Virus record (IMG/VR): IMGVR_UViG_3300008448_000653
Location: 1 to 23,804 of that record
From: a virus
Strand: one strand, 5' to 3'
DNA length: 23,804 bases
In this document: one piece after another, positions 1-7,103 of the stretch
How the letters are laid out: each line of letters starts with the position of its first letter
How positions within the stretch are numbered: position 1 is the stretch's first letter
Notes under the pieces: model-generated
Told to the model about the DNA's origin: nothing
Seen by the model: only the letters and a program-made list of their open reading frames with translations
Database searches by the model: none
Program-made: the position numbers and the translations under genes

Positions 1-208
1 ACAACTCACAGCAGCACAGCGGGTAAAACTAAACATCTCCTCGACATATCCTGGTCCGCTTAACAACATCACAGAGATCAAAATCTACACCAATACATTT
101 AGTTCTCATCTCGCTATCGACAATCTCAACTACACGGTGGTTCCTGTACCATCGGCACTTGCCCTGCTTGCGATTGCTGGTATTTCAACTAATCGACGGA
201 GGAAGTAA
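1..208 (+). CDS. PEP-CTERM-like secreted protein, C-terminal part (5' end outside window)
   Basis: This is the last 68 codons of an open frame entering from the left edge, read from base 2 to the TAA at 206-208. The visible protein ends with a PEP-CTERM-like sorting tail: VPVPSALALLAIAG, a few polar residues, then RRRK. In this family the tail is a Pro-containing motif, one hydrophobic helix and a basic end, which a bacterial exosortase processes during export to the cell surface. The upstream part is rich in Thr, Asn and Ser, as expected for an exported beta-rich domain, but I cannot name a domain. The stop is followed two bases later by the next start codon, and the bases encoding the Arg run also supply the GGAGG-type ribosome site for that next gene. 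It sits upstream of phage replication genes, so a phage origin is likely. Whether the host processes the tail is inference. Confidence 0.7.
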   Translation, partial: QLTAAQRVKLNISSTYPGPLNNITEIKIYTNTFSSHLAIDNLNYTVVPVPSALALLAIAGISTNRRRK

Positions 209-209
209 A

Positions 210-308
210 ATGCTTGATCTCATAACCATTGGTTTCTTTATTATCGCCTTCGTATTTGTCTTAGTAGATCTTCGTCTGCGCCGACTTGAGAATAAACAGG
301 GAAAGTAG
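210..308 (+). CDS. 32-residue single-span membrane peptide
   Basis: This ATG frame of 32 codons encodes a peptide with one hydrophobic segment (residues 3-19, ITIGFFIIAFVFVLV) followed by a basic, charged tail (DLRLRRLENKQGK). It should insert in the inner membrane with the tail in the cytoplasm by the positive-inside rule. A strong ribosome site (CGGAGGAAG, 197-205) lies at good spacing before the ATG, and the gene fits exactly between the PEP-CTERM-like gene and the next start at 311, which supports it being real. The function is unknown. Small phage membrane peptides include holin-like, antiholin and superinfection-exclusion proteins, but nothing here distinguishes these. Confidence 0.6.
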   Translation: MLDLITIGFFIIAFVFVLVDLRLRRLENKQGK

Positions 309-310
309 AA

Positions 311-502
311 ATGAATAAAGATAATGACGATAAAGACATTGCCTATGAACTTCGCGTTCTGAGCAAGAGGCAAGATCTGCCACCTGATGTAATTCGTACA
401 ATTTCAGAGGCATATGCTGAGATTGTGGAACTTCGCAGTCAAGTAAGCAAATATGCTCTGGAAGCGATCACTCGTTTCGATGAGGAGAATGGATTAATAT
501 AA
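311..502 (+). CDS. small hypothetical protein
   Basis: A 63-residue acidic protein (many Asp and Glu, starting MNKDNDDKDIAYEL) with no Cys and a likely helical C-terminal half. It begins two bases after the preceding stop, with a GGGAAAG ribosome site at 300-305, and its TAA overlaps the ATG of the next gene by one base (TAATG at 500-504), so it is embedded in the operon. I do not recognise a family. The sequence is soluble and helix-rich, with no signal peptide or membrane span. Confidence 0.6.
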   Translation: MNKDNDDKDIAYELRVLSKRQDLPPDVIRTISEAYAEIVELRSQVSKYALEAITRFDEENGLI

Positions 503-780
503 TGTATGGAATAGTTACTGATAAAGACAATTTTGTGATGGATAACATGAAAGACCCTTCGGGAGAACCCCGCAAGGGTACTCTTCTTTTTAAAAAGAAG
601 TCAGATGCAGTAGCAGAATGTGACTACCTAAATAGTATACGACATAAAATGAAAATTAGTGAATGTTATAGCGTTTCAAAATTCACAGAAGAAAACTTGA
701 CAGACTATGGTATAATTTTAGATGGTAAATGGCAAAGGAATCTTAAATGTACAATAACTTTCGACCAACTGGTAGCGTAA
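502..780 (+). CDS. hypothetical protein
   Basis: A 92-residue soluble protein starting MYGIVTDKDNFVM. Its first half looks like a short beta-alpha unit (GTLLFKKKSDAVAECDYLN), a pattern common in small phage proteins of unknown role. The start overlaps the preceding stop by one base. Its last 34 bases overlap the next gene in another frame, and they contain both an extended -10 promoter (706-716) and the next ribosome site (AAAGGA, 734-739). So the 3' end of this gene also serves as the control region of the following gene. I do not recognise a family. Confidence 0.55.
   Translation: MYGIVTDKDNFVMDNMKDPSGEPRKGTLLFKKKSDAVAECDYLNSIRHKMKISECYSVSKFTEENLTDYGIILDGKWQRNLKCTITFDQLVA
706..716 (+). promoter_or_regulatory. 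extended -10 promoter inside the preceding gene
   Basis: TATGGTATAAT contains a perfect -10 hexamer (TATAAT, 711-716) preceded by the TGn extension. The same 11 bases occur in the promoter at 9043-9053. A TTGACA lies at 697-702, but only 8 bases separate it from the -10, so it cannot be a normal -35 partner. Transcription would start near 722-723, giving a leader of about 24 bases that carries the AAAGGA ribosome site of the gene at 747. Confidence 0.5.
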
Positions 781-1370
781 TTCAACTTATGGATGGTAGA
801 GTCTTCAAAAGAAACCAAAAGAATCTTTGGGAAGATATTAACACAGGTGTTACAATCACGGAACAGCAACTTGGTACGATGATATCATCTGCAAATTTTA
901 GTTCTGATGCAAGTGGTGGAGGTAGAACAAATAGAAAGAATACATTTGTTCCAGACTATACTGCAACTCAAAGAGAATGGGGAGATATAAATGGTCTTAA
1001 TTATGGTGTAGAAGCATTCAATTCAAATCAAATAATTTCAGGAATAAATGCTCCAATTGAAATTAGATTATCATTTGAAAATACTACATCTGGAGGAAAT
1101 GCAGTTTATGCAGCAACAAGTTCATTGAAAGTTTATAAAAATGATATCTTAATAGATACAATTTCTACAAATACTAGACCGACTAAATCTGGAGATGGTG
1201 CTGGATTATATACTTTGAGTGAAACTTTTTCAAATAATGATACACTAAAATTTGGAGCAATTAGTACTACTGATATAAATTATGATATTGTTAGTGTACA
1301 AAATAAAACTGAAGGTGGTTCATCTATATCTTTAACAGGAATTACAGTTATTATTTCAGAACTTGGTTAA
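747..1370 (+). CDS. beta-rich virion or fibre-like protein
   Basis: A 207-residue protein. ATG at 747 was chosen because AAAGGA lies seven bases upstream; an internal ATG at 789 has no comparable site. The first 50 residues are a compact N-terminal segment (GRVFKRNQKNLWEDINTG) followed by a Ser/Gly-rich linker. Residues 90-207 alternate hydrophobic and Thr/Ser/Asn residues, typical of a beta-sandwich or fibre tip (IEIRLSFENTT, SLKVYKNDILIDTIST, ITVIISELG). There are no Cys, no signal peptide and no membrane span. This type of sequence suits a virion surface protein. It is out of place between small genes and a DNA polymerase fragment, and it has its own candidate promoter. A cargo gene inserted into the replication region is one explanation. 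No specific family was recognised. Confidence 0.6.
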   Translation: MYNNFRPTGSVIQLMDGRVFKRNQKNLWEDINTGVTITEQQLGTMISSANFSSDASGGGRTNRKNTFVPDYTATQREWGDINGLNYGVEAFNSNQIISGINAPIEIRLSFENTTSGGNAVYAATSSLKVYKNDILIDTISTNTRPTKSGDGAGLYTLSETFSNNDTLKFGAISTTDINYDIVSVQNKTEGGSSISLTGITVIISELG

Positions 1371-1375
1371 TATAA

Positions 1376-2494
1376 ATGAATTTGAAATCTTTATCTGATG
1401 AACAACTTCTATATTTAAAGCATCAAACAGAAAATGATATTTCGAAGTATCATAACTTTCAACTTGTAAGAAAGATTCAACTGAATTCTGCTTACGGTGC
1501 AATCGGAAATGAATATTTTAGATATTATTCCACTGAACTTGCAGAAGCGATTACTTTATCAGGACAATTATCTATTCAATGGATTGGTCAAGAAATCAAT
1601 TCTTATTTGAATAAGATTATTGGAACTGAAGATTATGATTATGTAATTGCCTCTGATACAGATTCGATTTATCTACGTCTAGAAAAACTTGTAGATAAAA
1701 TCTATAAAGATAAGAATGAAAATACTAAAAAGATTGTAGATGCTTTGGACAATACTTCAAAGGATATCATTCTTCCATTTATTGATAAGAAGTTTAAACA
1801 ACTGGCAGAAACCATGAACGCATATGAAAATAAGATGCACATGGAGAGAGAAGTAATTGCTAACAAAGGTATTTGGACTGCGAAGAAAAGATATATGTTG
1901 AATGTTTGGGATTCTGAAGGAGTCAGATATTCAGAATCAAAACTCAAAATCATGGGTATTGAAACAACACGTAGTTCAACACCTGAATGTATTCGTAAAC
2001 TTCTAAAGGAAGCAATTCATATCACAATGAATGGAACCGAATCAGAGATGATCTCGTTTGTTGAAAATTGTAGAAATGAATTTAATCAACTAACTCCAGA
2101 AGATATTGCATTTCCAAGAAGTGTGAATGGAATGGGAGACTATTTCGATAAAACACAGATCTATAGAAAATCAACTCCCATGCATGTGAAAGGATCATTG
2201 ATTTATAATCATTATTTGGAAAAATTTAAACTGACTAAAAAGTATAAGAAAATTATTGAAGGAGATAAGATAAAATATCTCCATCTTAAGAAACCAAATC
2301 CATTCCTTGATATTCGTGGAGACATGCAAGTAATAGCATTCCCAAATGTTCTTCCAAAGGAATTTGGTCTTGATAATTTTATTGATTATAAAACACAATT
2401 TGAAAAATCTTTTATTGATCCGTTGACTACCATTCTAGATACTATAGGATGGAGTGCGGAGAAAAAGCATACACTAGAATCATTATTTGGTTGA
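1376..2494 (+). CDS. 43: T4 gp43-like family B DNA polymerase, C-terminal part (fingers/palm motif C/thumb)
   Basis: A 372-residue protein matching the last ~370 residues of T4 gp43 (898 residues). Motif B is at residues 33-41 (KIQLNSAYG, with invariant Lys, Asn, Tyr, Gly), motif C at 94-97 (DTDS, metal-binding aspartates), and the KKRY thumb motif at 170-173. The protein ends in LESLFG, equivalent to the sliding-clamp-binding tail of T4 gp43. From the motif B Asn to the C-terminus is 335 residues against 334 in T4, so this part is complete. What is missing is the N-terminal domain, the 3'-5' exonuclease and motif A. The frame opens with its own ATG five bases after the preceding stop, with no clear ribosome site. 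The missing half is not in the window; it must be encoded elsewhere and assemble in trans, or the polymerase is broken. Split gp43 proteins are known in some T4 relatives. Confidence 0.9.
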   Translation: MNLKSLSDEQLLYLKHQTENDISKYHNFQLVRKIQLNSAYGAIGNEYFRYYSTELAEAITLSGQLSIQWIGQEINSYLNKIIGTEDYDYVIASDTDSIYLRLEKLVDKIYKDKNENTKKIVDALDNTSKDIILPFIDKKFKQLAETMNAYENKMHMEREVIANKGIWTAKKRYMLNVWDSEGVRYSESKLKIMGIETTRSSTPECIRKLLKEAIHITMNGTESEMISFVENCRNEFNQLTPEDIAFPRSVNGMGDYFDKTQIYRKSTPMHVKGSLIYNHYLEKFKLTKKYKKIIEGDKIKYLHLKKPNPFLDIRGDMQVIAFPNVLPKEFGLDNFIDYKTQFEKSFIDPLTTILDTIGWSAEKKHTLESLFG

Positions 2495-2504
2495 AAGGAA
2501 TATT

Positions 2505-3551
2505 ATGAGTGACTTCTTATCGTCAATGGTTAAATCATCTGGAAACAAATACGCTTCACTTGTATCTGATGGATTGGATGGATCAGATGTAGGTGGATTT
2601 GTAGATACTGGATGCTACATGTTGAATGGACTTCTTTCTGCCGATATTTACGGTGGACTTCCAAACAATAAGATTCTTGCACTAGCAGGAGAATCTTCAA
2701 CAGGTAAAACTTATTTCACTTTAGGAATTGTTTCTAAGTTTCTGAGAGATAATCCAGAGGCAGTAGTTTTATATTTTGATTCTGAACAAGCAGTAACATC
2801 TGAGATGTTTAAGAATCGTGGAATTGATCCTAAGCGAGTCGGAGTATTTCCAGTATCGACAATTGAAGAGTTCAGGCATCAGGCAATTACGATTGTTGAT
2901 AAGTATCTTGCATTGCCGAAGGAAGATCAGAAACCAACGATGGTGGTTCTAGATTCTCTTGGCATGTTGTCAACTTCCAAGGAAATGAATGATACTGCTG
3001 AAGGTAAGGAAACGCGAGACATGACTCGCGCACAAATTATCAAGTCAACATTCAGAGTTCTTACAGTTAAACTTGGAATTGCAAAGATTCCAATGATTAT
3101 GACAAACCACACATATCAAGTTGTTGGTGCATATGTTCCAATGTCAGAGATGGGTGGTGGTACTGGTCTAAAGTATGCTGCATCAACAATCGTGTATCTA
3201 TCCAAGAAGAAAGATAAGAATGCTGATGGACAAGTAGTTGGAAATATTATTCACTGTAAACTCTACAAGGGTAGATTTACAAAAGAAAATAAGCAGATTG
3301 ATGTTCGTCTAAATTATGACAGCGGATTAGATCCGTATTATGGTCTTGTAGATATTGCTGTTAGTGCTGGAATCTTCAAGAAAAATTCTACACGAATTGA
3401 ACTTCCTGATGGATCGAAAGCATTTGAAAAGACCATCTATGATAATCCTGAAAAGTATTTCACGAAGGATGTTCTTGACCAAATCAATGAGGCGGTGTAT
3501 AATGAGTTCAGTTATGGTGGAGAAACCAAAACTGAAGTCGAGGAATCATGA
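2505..3551 (+). CDS. uvsX: UvsX-like recombinase (RecA family)
   Basis: A 348-residue RecA-family strand-exchange protein. It forms filaments on single-stranded DNA for recombination-dependent replication and repair. Walker A is GESSTGKT (residues 62-69); Walker B is [10 protein letters not shown], with Asp150; FDSEQ at 91-95 fits the RecA/UvsX glutamate region; and [12 protein letters not shown] resembles the T4 UvsX DNA-binding loop region. Length is slightly below T4 UvsX (391). The ATG at 2505 is preferred over a TTG at 2487 because AAAGGA lies just upstream and MSDFLSS resembles the T4 N-terminus. The C-terminus is acidic, as in UvsX. It follows the polymerase by ten bases and overlaps the helicase start by four (ATGA). 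Confidence 0.93.
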   Translation: MSDFLSSMVKSSGNKYASLVSDGLDGSDVGGFVDTGCYMLNGLLSADIYGGLPNNKILALAGESSTGKTYFTLGIVSKFLRDNPEAVVLYFDSEQAVTSEMFKNRGIDPKRVGVFPVSTIEEFRHQAITIVDKYLALPKEDQKPTMVVLDSLGMLSTSKEMNDTAEGKETRDMTRAQIIKSTFRVLTVKLGIAKIPMIMTNHTYQVVGAYVPMSEMGGGTGLKYAASTIVYLSKKKDKNADGQVVGNIIHCKLYKGRFTKENKQIDVRLNYDSGLDPYYGLVDIAVSAGIFKKNSTRIELPDGSKAFEKTIYDNPEKYFTKDVLDQINEAVYNEFSYGGETKTEVEES

Positions 3552-4900
3552 CTGATATTGAAAAACTGATACTGCATAATCTCTTAAGAAACGAAACATA
3601 TTCACGAAAAGTTACTCCCTTCCTCAAGAGGGAGTATTTTCATGATCGTGCAATACGATTTGTTTTTGAAACTATTCATGAGTTTATTCAGAAATACAAT
3701 AACCTTCCAACCAAGGAAGCGTTGTATATCATTCTTGATAAGAACAAATCAATCACACAAGAGGAACTGAAGCGTGTCTCACAAATCGTTGAGGAAATAT
3801 CGCATAATCAAGAGTCGTGTGACAATGAATGGTTGTTCAATGAAACGGAAACATTCTGCAAAGAGAAAGCGGTCTACAATGCGATCATGGAATCCATTCA
3901 AATTATTGATGGAAAATCTCAACAAGCACAGGGATCTATTCCTGATATTCTATCGAAAGCATTAGCAGTATCTTTTGATGTTCATATTGGTCACGATTAC
4001 ATTGAAGACTATGAAAAGCGATATGATTTCTACCATACAGTAGAAAAGAAGGTTCCATTCGATTTGGATTACTTTAATCAAATCACAAACGGTGGAACTC
4101 CGTCAAAGACTCTCAATATCGTAATGGCAGGAACTGGCGTAGGAAAGTCTCTTTTCTTATGTCACCATGCTGCAAATTGTCTGAAGCAGAACGCCAATGT
4201 TCTGTATATTACGTGTGAAATGGCAGAAGAAAGAATTGCAGAAAGAATTGATGCAAATCTTCTTGATATTACTCTTGACAATCTGAAAGAACTTCCAAAG
4301 ACTGTATATGAAAAGAGAATGGAAAATCTTTCATCTGGAGTCACAGGTAAACTTATCATCAAAGAATATCCAACTGCAACTGCTAATGTAAATCATTTTA
4401 GATTCTTGTTGGATGAACTTTGGTTGAAGAGAAAGTTTAAACCAGACGTAATCTTTATTGACTATTTGAACATCTGTGCATCTGCTCGTCTGAAAAATGG
4501 AAACAATATCAATTCTTATACTTACATTAAATCCATTGCAGAAGAGTTGAGAGGTCTTGCTGTAGAGTATGGTGTACCTTTGTTTAGTGCTACCCAGACT
4601 ACTCGCTCTGGTTATTCCAATTCAGATGTAGGTCTTGAAGATACTTCAGAATCGTTCGGTCTTCCCGCAACTGCTGACTTTATGTTTGCTCTTATCTCTA
4701 CAGAAGAACTTGCAGAGCAAAATCAAATCATGGTCAAGCAATTGAAAAATCGTTATAATGATACTGCTGTGAATCGTAAATTCTTGTTAAGTATCAATCG
4801 TGCAAAGATGAAACTTACAGATATTCAATCACAATCAAATACAGTAATTCCAACTACTCCAACTCAAAAGAAAACGAAAATGGATGATTGGAAATTCTAA
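3548..4900 (+). CDS. 41: gp41-like replicative helicase (DnaB family)
   Basis: A 450-residue hexameric 5'-3' helicase that unwinds DNA at the fork and works with the gp61 primase encoded next. An N-terminal helical domain (1-150) contains the DnaB-like [19 protein letters not shown] segment. The RecA-like motor follows: Walker A GTGVGKS (195-201), [17 protein letters not shown] (the DnaB H1a/H2 region) near 218-234, Walker B VIFIDYL with Asp305, then [13 protein letters not shown], a DnaB sensor/H3-like motif. The length is close to T4 gp41 (475). The start overlaps the uvsX stop by four bases and the stop shares one base with the primase ATG, giving a tightly coupled recombination-helicase-primase block. 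Confidence 0.93.
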   Translation: MTDIEKLILHNLLRNETYSRKVTPFLKREYFHDRAIRFVFETIHEFIQKYNNLPTKEALYIILDKNKSITQEELKRVSQIVEEISHNQESCDNEWLFNETETFCKEKAVYNAIMESIQIIDGKSQQAQGSIPDILSKALAVSFDVHIGHDYIEDYEKRYDFYHTVEKKVPFDLDYFNQITNGGTPSKTLNIVMAGTGVGKSLFLCHHAANCLKQNANVLYITCEMAEERIAERIDANLLDITLDNLKELPKTVYEKRMENLSSGVTGKLIIKEYPTATANVNHFRFLLDELWLKRKFKPDVIFIDYLNICASARLKNGNNINSYTYIKSIAEELRGLAVEYGVPLFSATQTTRSGYSNSDVGLEDTSESFGLPATADFMFALISTEELAEQNQIMVKQLKNRYNDTAVNRKFLLSINRAKMKLTDIQSQSNTVIPTTPTQKKTKMDDWKF

Positions 4901-5877
4901 TGTCACTTTATCTTGATAAGAAATACATCAATCTAGTTTCCAATTCTCTTGAGAAGTTCAAATGGAAGAAGAATACACTTGCAAACTGTAGATGTCCAAT
5001 CTGTGGCGATTCCACAGTAAGTAAAACAAAGGCAAGAGGTTATTTCTTTAGTTCAGATGATTCTTTCTTTTTTAAGTGCCATAATTGTGGTATATCATTT
5101 AATGTTTATAAATTTTTAGAAATTGTATCTCCAAGTCTTTTTCAGCAATATTGTCTTGAAAAGTTCAAAGACGATACTCGTAAAGAACTTGAGTTTACTT
5201 CACCAGTAGTTTCTATTACTTCTTCGATTCCAGAATATACTCTGATTAAAGATTTACCAGAGAATCACGAAGCAAGACAATTTATTGAAAATCGAAAGAT
5301 TCCATATCTAAATTCTAAAATTGGATACGTTGAATCGTTTGCAAGATTTGCAAAAGAATTTAATCCAGATTATGAACTTATGGATGATTCTCGAATTATA
5401 ATTCCAATTTTTGATGAGCACAATCAGTGTATTGGTGTTCAGGGTAGAACCATCAAGAATGCTAAACCAAAATATATCACACTCAAAAAGACTGAAAATA
5501 TTAAACTAATTTATGGTCAAGATCGTGTGGATAAAAGCAAGCGTATTCTCGTCGTAGAGGGTCCAATTGACAGTCTATTCGTTGCCAATGGAATCGCTTG
5601 CTTGGGTTCAGGAAATTTTCTAGAAATTAGAGAAAAGTTTCAAAAACAAGATCTTGTGTTCATTCTGGATAATGAACCTAGAAATAAACAAATTGTAGAC
5701 ATTATGTCAGAACTTATACAAAGAAACGAAAAAGTTTGTATATTTCCATCTAATATTAAACAAAAAGATATAAATGATATGGTCTTGTCAGGAATAAATG
5801 TTCCTGATATCATAGACAATCACACATATCGTGGTGCATCAGCACTTTTAAATTTTAATTCATGGAGAAAATGTTAA
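4900..5877 (+). CDS. 61: gp61-like DNA primase
   Basis: A 325-residue primase that makes RNA primers for the lagging strand together with gp41. The N-terminal zinc-binding domain has CPICGDS (Cys32, Cys35) and CHNCG (Cys60, Cys63). A TOPRIM fold follows: RILVVEGPIDSLF with catalytic Glu220, and FILDNEP with acidic residues 257-259 binding metal. Length is close to T4 gp61 (342). The ATG at 4900 overlaps the helicase stop (TAATG) and gives an N-terminus like that of gp61; an in-frame ATG at 4888 lies inside the helicase gene and is less likely. The gene ends in TAATG, sharing a base with the next start. Confidence 0.92.
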   Translation: MSLYLDKKYINLVSNSLEKFKWKKNTLANCRCPICGDSTVSKTKARGYFFSSDDSFFFKCHNCGISFNVYKFLEIVSPSLFQQYCLEKFKDDTRKELEFTSPVVSITSSIPEYTLIKDLPENHEARQFIENRKIPYLNSKIGYVESFARFAKEFNPDYELMDDSRIIIPIFDEHNQCIGVQGRTIKNAKPKYITLKKTENIKLIYGQDRVDKSKRILVVEGPIDSLFVANGIACLGSGNFLEIREKFQKQDLVFILDNEPRNKQIVDIMSELIQRNEKVCIFPSNIKQKDINDMVLSGINVPDIIDNHTYRGASALLNFNSWRKC

Positions 5878-6398
5878 TGAAGATTTCAAAGGAAAATTAT
5901 CTACTTCTGAACGCAGTTGCCGAATTTCATATGAAGTTTAGCGAATATGTGCGAGAACAAGATTCTGATCTTTTCTTTAGGGCAGTAGATTATGCAAAGA
6001 CATATACCAATGTTGAGGGTATGCAGTTTGATTATTGGCATGATGATAATAAGAAGTTCCTCAGCGAACTTTTAGCAGTTTTGGAAACCAAGTCTATTTC
6101 GTTTGATAAGTTTGTTGCCAAGGTAGGCAATATCGAAGATGCAAAGGAAGCATGGATGAAAAAGAATAAGACTACCAGCGATGATATGCTAGGAATGAAG
6201 AATTATCTTGAGAATTTTAAACGACATGCAAATGAACTTGATTATGACAGTTTTGATGTTGACGATTGGAGAAATTTTGTAAATGTTTGCAAGTACATCA
6301 AAGATGATTCGAAATTTATTGAGATGATTGAAAATCTTATCTTGAAGTATTTCAATGAAAATAGTGATTTGTATAAGGAATTTAAAAATGAAAACTGA
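5877..6398 (+). CDS. hypothetical protein in the replication operon
   Basis: A 173-residue soluble, acidic, mostly helical protein, rich in Asp, Phe, Tyr and Lys, with no Cys. I do not recognise a family. ATG at 5877 was chosen because it overlaps the primase stop (TAATG) and GGAG lies at 5864-5867; earlier in-frame ATGs at 5862 and 5871 would sit inside or on top of that ribosome site. The 3' end overlaps thyX by 11 bases. Its position between primase and nucleotide synthesis genes suggests a replication accessory role, but nothing in the sequence proves it. Confidence 0.7.
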   Translation: MKISKENYLLLNAVAEFHMKFSEYVREQDSDLFFRAVDYAKTYTNVEGMQFDYWHDDNKKFLSELLAVLETKSISFDKFVAKVGNIEDAKEAWMKKNKTTSDDMLGMKNYLENFKRHANELDYDSFDVDDWRNFVNVCKYIKDDSKFIEMIENLILKYFNENSDLYKEFKNEN

Positions 6399-7077
6399 AA
6401 GAATTACAGTTCTTGATTCTGGTTATGTTGAATATGTCGATCATATGGGTACTGATCTGACTATTGTTAATGCTGCCAGAGTCTCGTTTAATAAAGAAAG
6501 CGAATGGGATACTGGACATGTTCTTTCCGTTAAAGATTCCAAATTAGTCAAGTATCTCGCAGATCATAATCACTGGACTCCATTCGCGCATACATCTATT
6601 ACTTTGCGAATCAAAGCACCGATTTCAATTCGTACACAACTTTTTAAGCACAAGGTTGGATTTACGGAGAATGAAATCTCTCGCAGATATGTTTCATACG
6701 AACCAGATCTTTATTATCCATTCTTTCGTGGTAAACCAACGAATGGAGCAAAGCAAGGATCAGAAGATTTTATTCAAGATCCAAAGGTAAAACTTACAAT
6801 CGACAAGATCTATCGTGATTCTGCTGAATCCGCTATTGAAGCGTATAATGACTTGCTAGATGCAGGAGTAGCACCAGAGCAAGCAAGATTTATTTTACCG
6901 CAGGGAGTTTATACAGAGTGGTGGTGGACAGGATCTCTTCCAGCATACGCACGTGTTTATAAGCAAAGAATTGATCCACATGCACAATGGGAAGTTCAAC
7001 AATATGCAAAATCAATAGGTGAAATTATTGAATCGCTATTTCCTGAATCCTGGAGTGTCCTTACATCGAATACATAA
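6388..7077 (+). CDS. thyX: ThyX flavin-dependent thymidylate synthase
   Basis: A 229-residue FAD-dependent enzyme that methylates dUMP to dTMP using methylene-tetrahydrofolate and NADPH. The ThyX signature region is at residues 82-101: RTQLFKHKVGFTENEISRRY. The usual RHR is replaced here by KHK, a change I recall in marine phage ThyX proteins, while the NExSxRY part is kept. APEQARFILPQ (162-172) and DPHAQWEVQQYA near 196-207 fit the dUMP/FAD-binding C-terminal region. ATG at 6388 follows AAGGA and gives a standard N-terminus; the in-frame ATG at 6355 would add 11 residues inside the preceding gene. It supplies dTMP next to the RNR gene, so the two form a DNA-precursor pair. Confidence 0.93.
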   Translation: MKTERITVLDSGYVEYVDHMGTDLTIVNAARVSFNKESEWDTGHVLSVKDSKLVKYLADHNHWTPFAHTSITLRIKAPISIRTQLFKHKVGFTENEISRRYVSYEPDLYYPFFRGKPTNGAKQGSEDFIQDPKVKLTIDKIYRDSAESAIEAYNDLLDAGVAPEQARFILPQGVYTEWWWTGSLPAYARVYKQRIDPHAQWEVQQYAKSIGEIIESLFPESWSVLTSNT

Positions 7078-7103
7078 AATGCCACTTTCAATAAGGAGTA
7101 AGA

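Noticed and set aside
185-373. Minus-strand ORF of 62 codons at the left edge
   Set aside because: It is antisense to three well-placed plus-strand genes with ribosome sites, and it has no ribosome site of its own.
697-716. TTGACA and TATAAT as a full -35/-10 pair upstream of the gene at 747
   Set aside because: Only eight bases separate the hexamers, too few for a sigma70 promoter. Only the extended -10 is kept.
1368-1378. TATAAATG as a late promoter for the polymerase fragment
   Set aside because: It contains the start codon itself and differs from the octamer in the last base; there would be no leader.
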